Source: Pseudomonas sp. Leaf48 (lineage in GTDB: Bacteria > Pseudomonadota > Gammaproteobacteria > Pseudomonadales > Pseudomonadaceae). Taken from it: a stretch of 64,000 bases of DNA. This document shows positions 53,035 to 61,209 of the stretch, piece after piece. Position numbers and translations under genes: made by a program. Each line of letters begins with the position of its first letter. The first letter of the stretch is position 1. The DNA is taken from the NCBI RefSeq assembly GCF_001421885.1, contig NZ_LMLH01000032.1, forward strand, positions 47,629 through 111,628, given 5' to 3'. The notes beneath the pieces were generated by a model. That model was not told where the DNA came from, searched no databases, and worked only from the letters and a program-made list of their open reading frames with translations.

Positions 53035-53178
53035 CGTTGCTCCCCGCGATGGGCGCGTGAACGCCTCACAAATCGCGCCGTGTGGAATTTAAAGATGAAC
53101 GGGGTTTGGCCGGCTTGACGCCGAACGCAGGGGAACACAGAATGGCAATGTCTTGGACTTGAAACCTGACATCACCTT

Positions 53179-53211
53179 AAAAAGCCTGGGGCGCCAACCC
53201 CGGGCTTTTTT
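53179..53211. terminator. Strong terminator-like hairpin, possibly bidirectional
   Basis: AAAAAGCCTGGGG, loop CGCCAA, CCCCGGGCTTTTTT: the hairpin has A's on its left and T's on its right. It lies between the IS and the small island gene at 53294; sequence from 53070 to 53178 holds no recognisable gene, so it may have ended one now lost. Confidence 0.85.
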
Positions 53212-53293
53212 GTGCTCCTGAACTGTCGCTTTACGGTTCAGTCGTCTTTCATGTCGTTACCTCTTTTTCCTATGGCTGATCTTATCGATCGCG

Positions 53294-53581
53294 TCATTGA
53301 GCTTCTATTTGCACTGCCTCGGGCAGCTGTGTCGATGTGAGACGCTGCCTGGCAATCCATGTCGCCACCTCTTTAGATAAGGCAAAGGCCCCGCGCCGGT
53401 TTGGTACGTCGAACAGAGGCACCTCGATTCGCCCTCTCTGCTTGGCCTTGCGAAATGCTTCGTGGGACGCGTAGCCCAATTCCCGCCACAACGCGGTACT
53501 ACCGAGCATGAGTCCGTAGCGCTCTACAAGGTCGTGTTCCAGTTCGGAGGCGAGTGCCTCTATCTCGTTGTGTTCATTCAT
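53294..53581 (-). CDS. Small genomic-island DNA-binding-like protein
   Basis: 95 residues. DLVERYGLMLGSTALWRELG (residues ~17-36), YASHEAFRKAKQRGRIEVPL and RRGAFALSKEVATWIARQR look like a winged/AlpA-type helix-turn-helix with a two-part recognition fold, as in small regulators or excisionase-like proteins of integrated elements. No integrase is found in the window. It is transcribed toward the IS. Family membership is by impression only. Confidence 0.65.
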   Translation of the reverse strand: MNEHNEIEALASELEHDLVERYGLMLGSTALWRELGYASHEAFRKAKQRGRIEVPLFDVPNRRGAFALSKEVATWIARQRLTSTQLPEAVQIEAQ

Positions 53582-53693
53582 GACGCGGTTTGTCCCGTGT
53601 AGTCACGCTGCATATTAGTAAACGGCTCACTTGCGTTCCAGCCGTAAGTCACCTACATTTTTTACGGTACAGTTTTTCACGAGGCCACAGTAA

Positions 53694-54734
53694 ATGACTG
53701 ATATTTCTAGAGTAAATGGGGTCGATATCGAGGATACGCAAAAAAAACGGAACAAATTTTATGAAAAAAATTCTACCCCGCGGAGCCCAATTGAAACGAT
53801 GCGAGTACGCTACTGGTACGAAGGGCTAAAGCAGCGCACTCTCCTATCTTCTGCATATGCATTGGAAAAATACTTTGAGAAGGAGTCGTTTAAACGAAAT
53901 GGTAATGGGACAATCCGTCATTATCGAAGTAAATGGTCAGGTTATGACAAAGACCTAAACACCCCGAAGTCCGAAACTCTCAAGCGCGTTGAGCTTCTCG
54001 CACCTGGTTCAACTCGAGAGTTGGGACATCCACTATGGGAAATAATGCGGTCGGTAGGTAAAAAGAGTGTCGATGCAGATGCATACATGAGAACACTTAG
54101 TGTCGACATACAAGCGGTAATTTTTTCGTCAGAATTTTCAGGCTTGTCTGCTTACTCGAAACGAGTGCCTGTTACACAACGACTATTAGAAATGCTTGAG
54201 AAGCGAGCCAGTCTCGACTGTGTAGCTTGTCTCATTTGCTTGATACTTGAAGCGACACAGCAAAAGCGCAGTGCAACTGCTGTGAAAGCGGCGCGTGCTT
54301 TGCACAATGTACTTCTAATGATTGCAATTGAACTCCAAGCCCGAAAAATTGCGTCTCCATTCTTGGATTGGGTAATTGAGCACATCTTGCCTCTAGGGGT
54401 TTTACCTCATCTTAAATTATGGATGATAACTAGCGACTACGTGTTTGCGTCCGCCCATGTAAACGTGATGGTTTATCAGACTGCGTCTCGACAGGGGAAA
54501 AGCCTGGATTGGCCTCATCGTGTCAAGGTTATGCAGCGGTTGATTCAAGGGAGAATGGGGTTCGATGTCTACTATGCCATGAGACCTCATTTTGAAATTA
54601 GGTCTGACCTTAAAGACATCCCAATTAAGCTGGTCAAGGATTTCGAGCGTGCCTCTAAACTTCGGACCTGGGGCTGGAAATGTATTCTTGAAGGGCGATC
54701 AGAACGCGTCCCTCCGAAGGAACTTTTCCAGTAA
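53694..54734 (+). CDS. Unrecognised 346-residue island protein
   Basis: A soluble, mostly helical protein beginning MTDISRVNGVDIEDTQKKRN, with RVRYWYEGLKQRTLLSSAYALEKYF near residue 40 and a conserved-looking central part (LWEIMRSVGKKSVDADAYMR). The last third is basic (DLKDIPIKLVKDFERASKLR). No membrane segment, catalytic motif or HTH is clear. AT-rich codon use and the position between island genes mark it as acquired. The upstream 110 bp is AT-rich and divergent with the 53294 gene. Confidence 0.6.
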   Translation: MTDISRVNGVDIEDTQKKRNKFYEKNSTPRSPIETMRVRYWYEGLKQRTLLSSAYALEKYFEKESFKRNGNGTIRHYRSKWSGYDKDLNTPKSETLKRVELLAPGSTRELGHPLWEIMRSVGKKSVDADAYMRTLSVDIQAVIFSSEFSGLSAYSKRVPVTQRLLEMLEKRASLDCVACLICLILEATQQKRSATAVKAARALHNVLLMIAIELQARKIASPFLDWVIEHILPLGVLPHLKLWMITSDYVFASAHVNVMVYQTASRQGKSLDWPHRVKVMQRLIQGRMGFDVYYAMRPHFEIRSDLKDIPIKLVKDFERASKLRTWGWKCILEGRSERVPPKELFQ

Positions 54735-55079
54735 AGGGGGCCGTACTGAAAGAATACCCACTTCGAAAAACGATGGGGCTTGGCCGGAAGGAGCGAATAA
54801 AACATGAAGAGACTTTGTAGTTATCAACGATGCCGGGACACGGCGTTAATTTTTTTGGCCGAACTGGCGTCAGCCCACATTTGAATCGATCAGAGATAAT
54901 TCAGTTGTACCAATGTATCAAAAGATGGCTGATTTCGCGCTAGGCTTTTGAACCGTTCTGAAGCCCACGATTGGTATCCATTCAGCTTTCGAACTGTGAT
55001 GCTAGATGTCGAACCAGTTCGGTTGTGCAGTCCGGTGCGCGAGTTGTTTTTCACAAAAGCAGTGGGTCCAGTTGTTTTC
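54735..55079. other. Intergenic stretch without a visible gene
   Basis: AT-rich sequence between the 346-residue protein and the XRE gene. Only short frames lacking ribosome sites occur; no repeat or hairpin stood out. Confidence 0.5.
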
Positions 55080-55310
55080 TTACAGGTATAAGTCTGAAGT
55101 TAGAGGTGGCAATAACGTTGCTGGTTCACACTCCAATATGCCGGCTATTTGGTATAGCTTTTCTATCGTTATATTTACCTCTCCTCGCTCAATACGTCCC
55201 ATATAGCTACGGTCGACTTTGCAAATGAGTGCCAGATTATCTTGTGAAAGGCCTTTGGCCTTTCTTTCTGCCCGAATGTTTTTGCCCAACACCTTTGCCA
55301 GTTGCTGCAT
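55080..55310 (-). CDS. XRE-family (controller-like) HTH regulator
   Basis: 76 residues, almost all one XRE/Cro-type helix-turn-helix: KNIRAERKAKGLSQDNLALI (residues ~10-29), VDRSYMGRIERGEVNITIEK and LYQIAGILECEPATLL. Size and order resemble the controller (C) proteins of restriction-modification and other defence modules. It is divergent from the wHTH/helicase pair with about 108 bp between, which should hold a shared regulatory region. Confidence 0.88.
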   Translation of the reverse strand: MQQLAKVLGKNIRAERKAKGLSQDNLALICKVDRSYMGRIERGEVNITIEKLYQIAGILECEPATLLPPLTSDLYL

Positions 55311-55418
55311 AGCCGCCTCAGCCCACTTGAGACGGCACTATCCTGTGTTTGCGGACGAATCGACCACGGACTATAATCCGTATTTTGGCCGTTCCGTGAT
55401 TCTCCCTCAGGTACCTGT

Positions 55419-56003
55419 ATGAAATCTGATTCTTTCACCTTCGACAGGCAGCTGTATGCCATGCTCCAGCAAGAGGGTTTCGAGCATTTTACGACCCGTG
55501 ATGTGCGAGATGCCTATGCTAGACACCTCGAAGGAATGAATGTCCGCCTGAGTGACGTACGACGGTATGTCTATAAACAGATTCGACGTATGTTGCACGT
55601 AGGCTGGATTGTCCAAGATGAAGATCGCCGTAAGCGCGGACAGGTCTATCACATGCGATCAGTCCCAGATCATTTACGGCTGAATCTCGTCGACTCCGAG
55701 TTTGTAAGCAAACCCGCCTGCACAACCAAGGTTAGGAAAGGGCCCGCACGTGACCTTCCAGCCACACCCAAGGCATCGCCAGATACAAATGTGACTCAGC
55801 ATTTAGAGACCCTGCTTAAGGAGGTCCGACTGGATTTCCTTTCGTCAATGGGGGAAGCGGAACGCTATAAACAGATATTAGAGGAGATGCCACACATTAG
55901 AGAGCAAGTAGAGGGTGAGTACCTGCAAGCACGAGATAGAAGCTCACGCCTGTTGGGCCACCTGCGTGCGGTCGAGAAGACATTGAAGACACTCACATCA
56001 TGA
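55419..56003 (+). CDS. Winged-helix/coiled-coil protein partnered with helicase
   Basis: 194 residues. The first ~90 look like a winged helix (FDRQLYAMLQQEGFEHFTTRDVRDAY, VRRYVYKQIRRMLHVGWIVQ), followed by a Pro/Thr linker and a C-terminal coiled coil (TQHLETLLKEVRLDFLSSMG, ERYKQILEEMPHIREQVEGE). It overlaps the helicase start by 4 bp (ATGA), so the two are co-translated and probably form a complex. No family is recognised. Role as DNA-sensing or loading partner is inference. Confidence 0.7.
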   Translation: MKSDSFTFDRQLYAMLQQEGFEHFTTRDVRDAYARHLEGMNVRLSDVRRYVYKQIRRMLHVGWIVQDEDRRKRGQVYHMRSVPDHLRLNLVDSEFVSKPACTTKVRKGPARDLPATPKASPDTNVTQHLETLLKEVRLDFLSSMGEAERYKQILEEMPHIREQVEGEYLQARDRSSRLLGHLRAVEKTLKTLTS

Positions 56004-57388
56004 TGAATGGATCACTGAGGAATTGGCAAAGTAGGTGCATTGATACGGCTCTGAACCATTATATCTCTAGCCCTCATCTTTTCTGTCAGGCGACGCCGGG
56101 CGCTGGGAAGACCCGAATGGCGGCAGAATTGGCAAGCCGTCTTCTGGAGCGCGACAAGATTGATCTGATTCTCTGCTTTGCACCTTCATGCCAGGTAGTA
56201 GAGGGTTTCCGGACTACATTTTCTAAAGTGCTCGGTCGGCGTCTGGATGGTTTGTTAGGAGCAATTGGTGCTGCTTGCACCTATCAAGCGATGGAATATC
56301 GAGAGGAAGCCTTTTGGAAGCTTTTTGATGAGTATCGAGTTTTTGCTGTTTTCGATGAGATTCATCACTGCGCGGGGCACGACTCACTATCAAGCAATTC
56401 GTGGGGGCAACAGATCATTCAGCGTGTACAGGACCGTGCAGCGTTCACTCTGGCGCTATCGGGTACACCTTGGCGCTCCGATCAAAATGTTATTTCTCTG
56501 GCACGGTATTCAACCCCGGAAGGTGAGTTGATTTGTGATTACCGCTATGGGCTTAAAGAGGCCATCACCGATCGCGTTTGCCGGTCACCTCGCATCGTTT
56601 TAATGGATAACCAAGAGGTACGCCTTATGGAGGACGGGGATAATTACGGTTCGGTTAGGCTGTTTCCTAGCATTGCAAATCTTTTAGACGAATCTCCCGT
56701 TTCTTACGAGGACCTGCTTTACCACGATGACATTCTCTGTCAGCTATTGAGCAAGGCATGCGAAAAACTTAACGATGTCAGAAAAGAGAAGCCGGATGCG
56801 GCAGGCTTGGTAGTTGCCACAAATATTAAACATGCTCACCAAATAGCTTTAGAGTTAAAGGCAAAGGGCGAAATCTGCTGCGTCGTGACAAACAAAACGC
56901 CGGATGCCCAGCAGATAATAAATAGTTTTAGAAATAGTCATTGTCGATGGATAATTTCAGTTGGGATGATTAGTGAGGGTACAGATATTCCTCGGCTTCA
57001 GGTCTGCTGTTATCTGAGTCGCATTCGCACCGAACTGCACTTTCGACAAGTACTGGGAAGAGTTCTTCGGCGGATAGGGGAGTCTGATGATCAAGCATGG
57101 TTTTATGTTTTAGCCGAGCCATTACTGCAACGCTATGCGCAGCGACTTGCCGATGATCTACCCGAGGATTCAGCAGTCTGTATCCAGGTTAAAGTCCCAG
57201 CAAAAGAAGCCCGTGGTGAGGAGTTAAATGTTGAGGATCCTGATGAATATTTCGAGATAAATAGCTCTGGATACTTGGAGTCAAAATATCAGGTTGGTGA
57301 TTTAACACCTGATGAGTTTCGATTGGAGTCGACCTTCGCCGTAAATTTTTCGCAGCACTTTCGACATCAGTTGCTGAGTGTTTTCTGA
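56000..57388 (+). CDS. SF2 DEAD/DEAH-type helicase
   Basis: 462 residues. RecA-like domain 1 has Walker A ATPGAGKTRMAAELA (~residues 31-45), DEIHH motif II (~116-120) and motif III SGTPWR (~154). Domain 2 has IISVGMISEGTDIPRLQVCC (~320-339) and motif VI FRQVLGRVLRRIG. The C-terminal ~80 residues are not recognised. It is smaller than typical RecQ or DEAD-box enzymes and resembles the helicase subunits of restriction-like systems. It starts inside the end of the preceding gene; the BPSL0761-like gene follows. Confidence 0.88.
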   Translation: MMNGSLRNWQSRCIDTALNHYISSPHLFCQATPGAGKTRMAAELASRLLERDKIDLILCFAPSCQVVEGFRTTFSKVLGRRLDGLLGAIGAACTYQAMEYREEAFWKLFDEYRVFAVFDEIHHCAGHDSLSSNSWGQQIIQRVQDRAAFTLALSGTPWRSDQNVISLARYSTPEGELICDYRYGLKEAITDRVCRSPRIVLMDNQEVRLMEDGDNYGSVRLFPSIANLLDESPVSYEDLLYHDDILCQLLSKACEKLNDVRKEKPDAAGLVVATNIKHAHQIALELKAKGEICCVVTNKTPDAQQIINSFRNSHCRWIISVGMISEGTDIPRLQVCCYLSRIRTELHFRQVLGRVLRRIGESDDQAWFYVLAEPLLQRYAQRLADDLPEDSAVCIQVKVPAKEARGEELNVEDPDEYFEINSSGYLESKYQVGDLTPDEFRLESTFAVNFSQHFRHQLLSVF

Positions 57389-57461
57389 TTGAATAATGCG
57401 CACTTAGTCTGCGCCGACGGACGCAGCTGCTTCAGCGACTTAACAGGAGCGATAAATCTTT

Positions 57462-57755
57462 ATGACTAAGGTACATGAGCGTACCCGTAGCGTTGTCCAG
57501 ACAGAGAGATTTCTACAGGATCTTGCCCATGACGCGAGCGTGCCCGAATCCTTACGACTTCGTGCCAAAGGCCTGCTGCGTCATTACCCCGCTGCGAGTG
57601 ATATTTGGCTCGCTGGCAAATTAGAGGAGCGCCGGAAAGCCGAGCTGTATCTCGTTGAGGAGAAACATGGACCTCTACCGCCGGTACTAGGCGTCTGGTT
57701 GGTTACTGAGCTCCTGTTCTCTGACGACGGCCCAGATAGCGTTTCTCGGACTTAG
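57462..57755 (+). CDS. BPSL0761-like small island protein
   Basis: 97 residues. HERTRSVVQTERFLQDLAHD (residues ~5-24), VPESLRLRAKGLLRHYPAAS and DIWLAGKLEER match my memory of the BPSL0761 family, found in integrated elements of proteobacteria. Mostly helical and soluble. It starts 74 bp after the helicase stop on the same strand. Molecular function is unknown. Confidence 0.65.
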   Translation: MTKVHERTRSVVQTERFLQDLAHDASVPESLRLRAKGLLRHYPAASDIWLAGKLEERRKAELYLVEEKHGPLPPVLGVWLVTELLFSDDGPDSVSRT

Positions 57756-58153
57756 CGATCCTCCATTTCGTAGCCATTTCAGTAGGTAAAGTGCTGTCAA
57801 TTTCGTAGGTTGCAACGCTGAACATAGTTATGCCGGCCGTTCGAGCCTTCCGCCTTATGACTGCGATAGCTACATGCCAATGTGTAATTGTCACTCAGTC
57901 TCATAATTGGGAACCGCTTGGCAGGGTGTAATGCGTGCGCACTTATACCAAGCGATAGTCCGGTGAGTGCAACGTCAAGAGCTTGAGCCGGAGTAATTTG
58001 GGATGGCTATTTCTGCGCGGCAGTTTATCGATATCAGCGGTCGATGAACCTGCTTCGCGGAAATGATCAAGCCAATACCTGCCTAACTCGAAACTTCTCC
58101 GGCTTGTTGGAATCTGACGAATGTTCTGCCTATGACGACATTGTTGTCTCCGC
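57756..58153. other. Intergenic stretch at the edge of the copper locus
   Basis: No convincing gene. A minus-strand frame at 57943-58153 contains RSFELGRYWLDHFREAGSST, which is protein-like but short and lacks a start; it could be the relic of an element end. This region separates the plus-strand helicase module from the minus-strand copper genes. Confidence 0.45.
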
Positions 58154-59638
58154 TCAAACCACCTCAAGCTGTCCCATCATGCCCATTGCCTCATGTTCGA
58201 GGATGTGGCAGTGAAACATGCGTAAGCCGGGCCATCGCTGTACTGTTTTAATACGTACGACTTCATTCGCGCGCAGGTTGACCGTATCCTGCCATGCACG
58301 GAATGGAGCGGGCGTGACCACTCCCTCAAACTCGCGCTCAACTACTTGGAATTGGGTGCCGTGTAGGTGAAAGGGATGGTCCATGTCGCTGCGGTTGACG
58401 ATTTCCCAAAGCTCCACTTCATTGACTCGGCTGGTCAGATCGATCCGTTGCATGTCGTATTCCTGATCGTTGACTAGGAACTGAACGCTATGGCGACCAT
58501 TGGCCATACTCATGCTTTCACTGAATACTACCTGCTTAGAGGTTGACGTCGGGCCAAGGTCGTCCACTGAGCCAAGATGGGCAGGCAAGTCTGCCTGTAC
58601 CTTGGAAGTGACGGCTGCAAAATCAACTGTTAGCAGGGGGATGATTCGATCAGGCGCCACATTACCCATCTTGCCCCGTGGATATACATTAGCAATTAGC
58701 TCTGCTTTGTCTCGACGGTTACTGGCGTCGACTATGAGTTCGGCCCGTTGGCCGGGCGCCAGTAAGTATTCGGTCAGTCCTGGCTGTGCAGCTTCCAATA
58801 AACCACCGTCCGTTCCTACTAGAGTCAGCGTACTACCGGGCAGCGTGAGTTGTAGATATCGGGCACTACAGGCATTCCAAACGCGCCAACGCTCGCGTCC
58901 TCCTGTATCGAATGGCAATACCGGTTGACGCTGGGCGTTGACCAAGGCGAACTGACCTTCGCGACCATTCATCCAGTCGTTTTCTTCATTTGGTGCAATG
59001 GCAGCATAGCGGTCCAGTTTGAGATCAGAGATCACTAACAGTCGTTCCGGCAGTGTGATCAGTGGGTCTTTGCGCGATCGGACCACCAGAGCCCCAGCCA
59101 GTCCACGGAAGGCTTGCTCGGCGGTATATTGGTGTGGATGAGGGTGGTACCAGTAGGTACCGGCACTACCCTCGGGCAGATTGAAACGATAGATACGGCT
59201 TCCGCCGGGTGGCACTGGGTCTTTCGGGTTACCGTCCTGCTCCGGCGACACTGGCAAGCCATGCCAGTGAATAGTGGATGGCTGTTTAAGCTGGTTCACG
59301 AAGGTGATTTCCACCGTGTCCCCCTCAAATAGCTCAATCAAAGGACCGGGCAGAGTGTCGTTATAGGCCCAGAACTCGGTCGAAGCATGACCGGGGATAA
59401 ACGGCAGCGTTACAGGTGCAGCGATCAGCTTGCCTTGGAAGTTGCCTGGCTGATTGCTGGTGTTGGTCAGTTTGGTGAGTTCCCGAAGAGTACCACCTTT
59501 GGGCAGTGACTCTGATGCCAGCAATGGCAGCCCAAGAGGCGACGACGGGGAGCCCATGGTCTCGACCGACCAGGCGCGCAACCAAGGAGTTACCAGTCCT
59601 GCTACAGCCATCCCGCCGAGAAAGGTACGTCGTTGCAT
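58154..59638 (-). CDS. Tat-exported multicopper oxidase (CueO/CopA-like)
   Basis: 494 residues. The twin-arginine signal QRRTFLGGMAVAGLVTPWLR is at the N-terminus. Three cupredoxin domains hold the copper ligands: IHWHGLPV (~residue 126), YWYHPHPHQYT, DHPFHLHGTQFQ (~428) and MFHCHILEHEAMGMMG at the C-terminus (His-Cys-His plus axial Met, type 1 site). Such enzymes oxidise Cu(I) to Cu(II) in the periplasm. The ATG at 59638 behind AAGGTGA is preferred to the overlapping GTG at 59653. It is last in the copper operon read toward 58154. Confidence 0.92.
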   Translation of the reverse strand: MQRRTFLGGMAVAGLVTPWLRAWSVETMGSPSSPLGLPLLASESLPKGGTLRELTKLTNTSNQPGNFQGKLIAAPVTLPFIPGHASTEFWAYNDTLPGPLIELFEGDTVEITFVNQLKQPSTIHWHGLPVSPEQDGNPKDPVPPGGSRIYRFNLPEGSAGTYWYHPHPHQYTAEQAFRGLAGALVVRSRKDPLITLPERLLVISDLKLDRYAAIAPNEENDWMNGREGQFALVNAQRQPVLPFDTGGRERWRVWNACSARYLQLTLPGSTLTLVGTDGGLLEAAQPGLTEYLLAPGQRAELIVDASNRRDKAELIANVYPRGKMGNVAPDRIIPLLTVDFAAVTSKVQADLPAHLGSVDDLGPTSTSKQVVFSESMSMANGRHSVQFLVNDQEYDMQRIDLTSRVNEVELWEIVNRSDMDHPFHLHGTQFQVVEREFEGVVTPAPFRAWQDTVNLRANEVVRIKTVQRWPGLRMFHCHILEHEAMGMMGQLEVV

Positions 59639-59649
59639 CTGGGTCACCT

Positions 59650-60069
59650 TCACTTAGTCATTGGCATGTTCATCATGTTTGACTGCTGATCCATCATTTT
59701 CATCATCATGTCCATCATCCCCATACCTCCACTGTTCTTATCCCCAGACATGTTCATACAGCCCATTGCGCTATGATGTTTGCTCATCATGGCCATGCTG
59801 TCCTTCATCGTTTTCATGCCTTCTTGCATGGCCGCATGGCGCTCGGCGGGAGTCTTTGCAGCCGCTGCTTTGTCATGTGCAGCCTGCATTTTCTGCATTT
59901 GATCGGTCATAGCTTGAGTCATGGCCGCCGACTCTGGTGCTGGTGCTGGTGCTGTATTCTCGGCTGAGTTGCTTGGTACGTCGGCTGGGTGGTGCGCATC
60001 TTCGGCAGAGGCCATGAACGCACTGCTTGCCAAAATCGTGGCTAGAACCAATTTGGAAATTGCTTGCAT
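59650..60069 (-). CDS. Met/His-rich periplasmic metal-binding protein
   Basis: 139 residues. A Sec signal peptide ends near AFMASAEDAHHP (residue ~22). The mature protein has AHHPAD, a Pro/Ala linker, and many Met and His residues (MKTMKDSMAMMSKHHSAMGC, MGMMDMMMKMMDQQ) typical of copper or silver chaperones. Its stop overlaps the alternative GTG start of the multicopper oxidase gene, so the two are probably co-translated. The likely role is periplasmic Cu(I) buffering or delivery to the oxidase (inference). Confidence 0.85.
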   Translation of the reverse strand: MQAISKLVLATILASSAFMASAEDAHHPADVPSNSAENTAPAPAPESAAMTQAMTDQMQKMQAAHDKAAAAKTPAERHAAMQEGMKTMKDSMAMMSKHHSAMGCMNMSGDKNSGGMGMMDMMMKMMDQQSNMMNMPMTK

Positions 60070-60171
60070 GATGAGCTCCGGAGATTGTGAAGGGTAAGCA
60101 GGAACAACTGAGTCGCAAAAAAGCGGCGCAGCAAGACAGAGCGACCGGTGCCGGCCACTTTGAAATTGGGG

Positions 60172-60564
60172 TTAATCGTTGGAACGAACGAAAGTCAGGC
60201 GGGCTGGCCTCCCCGGCGGTGCGGGGCGCTTCAGTTGAAGAGCGGCGAAGGAGAATTTCTCTTCTGGGATAAGTAGGAGTACTGCCGCAGTTAACAGCAA
60301 AAGGACTACCCAGTTGATGGGGTCTAATACTGGAATCTGCGATGAAGGTTTAATCGCCGTGGCAACGTCCTCACACGTCTGGAGGCAACCATTGGCGTGG
60401 AGAACATGATCAGGCTGCAAATACTGCTCGGCAGTGTGTGGCGTAGCTACATTGTGACCTGTCTGCACCAGACAACCCTGGATTGCCATTACCGCCACAG
60501 CCAACACCCACACCACGAGGGTGAGGTGCAATAGGCTTTGACGATGACGGCGGAACCAGTACAT
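60172..60564 (-). CDS. Small two-helix membrane protein in the copper locus
   Basis: 130 residues. An N-terminal helix (LLHLTLVVWVLAVAVMAIQG) is followed by a periplasmic loop containing QTGHNVATPHTAEQYLQP and Cys/His residues (HANGCLQTCED), then a second helix (INWVVLLLLTAAVLLLIP) and a basic cytoplasmic tail. The Cys and His in the loop could bind metal. The ATG at 60564 begins the membrane protein. I do not recognise a named family; the layout resembles small accessory proteins near cop/cus genes. Confidence 0.68.
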   Translation of the reverse strand: MYWFRRHRQSLLHLTLVVWVLAVAVMAIQGCLVQTGHNVATPHTAEQYLQPDHVLHANGCLQTCEDVATAIKPSSQIPVLDPINWVVLLLLTAAVLLLIPEEKFSFAALQLKRPAPPGRPARLTFVRSND

Positions 60565-60792
60565 GGAGTACTTCCTCGACTTTTTACGTCGTAACAATTT
60601 TCAGTCTAGCTTGCAAAGAAATAGAAACATTGATCGAAGTCAAGCAAGCGAGGGGTGACGACCAAGTTCAAAACTCATCTTGGATCACCCCTAGCTTTGG
60701 GCTGGGCTCGGCATCGATACCTTACAACTGCGCCAAGCGCAGATCGTCTGGTGCGAAATCGGTATGGAATACCTGCTGCGAGCGAGCGGAGC

Positions 60793-61155
60793 TTAGATGC
60801 CCTCTTCAGAATTAGCCGATGCCTTTGGCGACGTCGCTGTCTCTTCCAGGCGCTCAATGCGCTGTTGCAGGTCTGTGATCTGTTGCTCCAGGTGAACGAC
60901 ATGGTTTTTCGGCGATTGTCCATCGCTGAAACCCCACCCTCGATCTTCCCTGTACAAGGTTGCCCAAATCCACAGAAACGGCCAGAGCACGTGTAAGGTG
61001 AACATGCTTACCCAAGCAGTCGCATGGATCGCATCCTGATGAGGGTGATTGCGGCTCACGGCGATGTTATAGGGGATGTCATGCAACATGAGGATTCCGT
61101 AAAACAAAACCAAACCGACAAATATTAAGAGGCCCAAAGCGAAGTAATCGAGCAT
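60793..61155 (-). CDS. DUF3302 family membrane protein
   Basis: 120 residues with two membrane helices (ALGLLIFVGLVLFYGILML, and SMFTLHVLWPFLWIWATLYR), RNHPHQDAIHATAWV between, and a coiled-coil C-terminus (VVHLEQQITDLQQRIERLEE). This is the DUF3302/YiaW-like family. Unknown function, found beside efflux genes. It lies 54 bp beyond the end of the cusA-type gene, in the same operon direction. Confidence 0.8.
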   Translation of the reverse strand: MLDYFALGLLIFVGLVLFYGILMLHDIPYNIAVSRNHPHQDAIHATAWVSMFTLHVLWPFLWIWATLYREDRGWGFSDGQSPKNHVVHLEQQITDLQQRIERLEETATSPKASANSEEGI

Positions 61156-61209
61156 GACTCCCTCCGTCGTCTTCAGTTACGGTGCTAGAAACTGCAATCA
61201 GGGTCAGTT

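Larger units (their letters stand above)
50628..53069 (-). mobile_element. IS21-family insertion sequence (istAB)
   Basis: The element holds istA and istB on the minus strand with the usual ATGA-type overlap. The istB-side end has degenerate 23-bp-spaced repeats (for example TTGCATTCGATTTGACCA at 50652). The istA-side end carries TGGGCGCGTGAACGCCTCAC at 53050-53069. Both genes appear intact, so transposition may be possible. Endpoints are approximate to about 10 bp. Confidence 0.85.
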
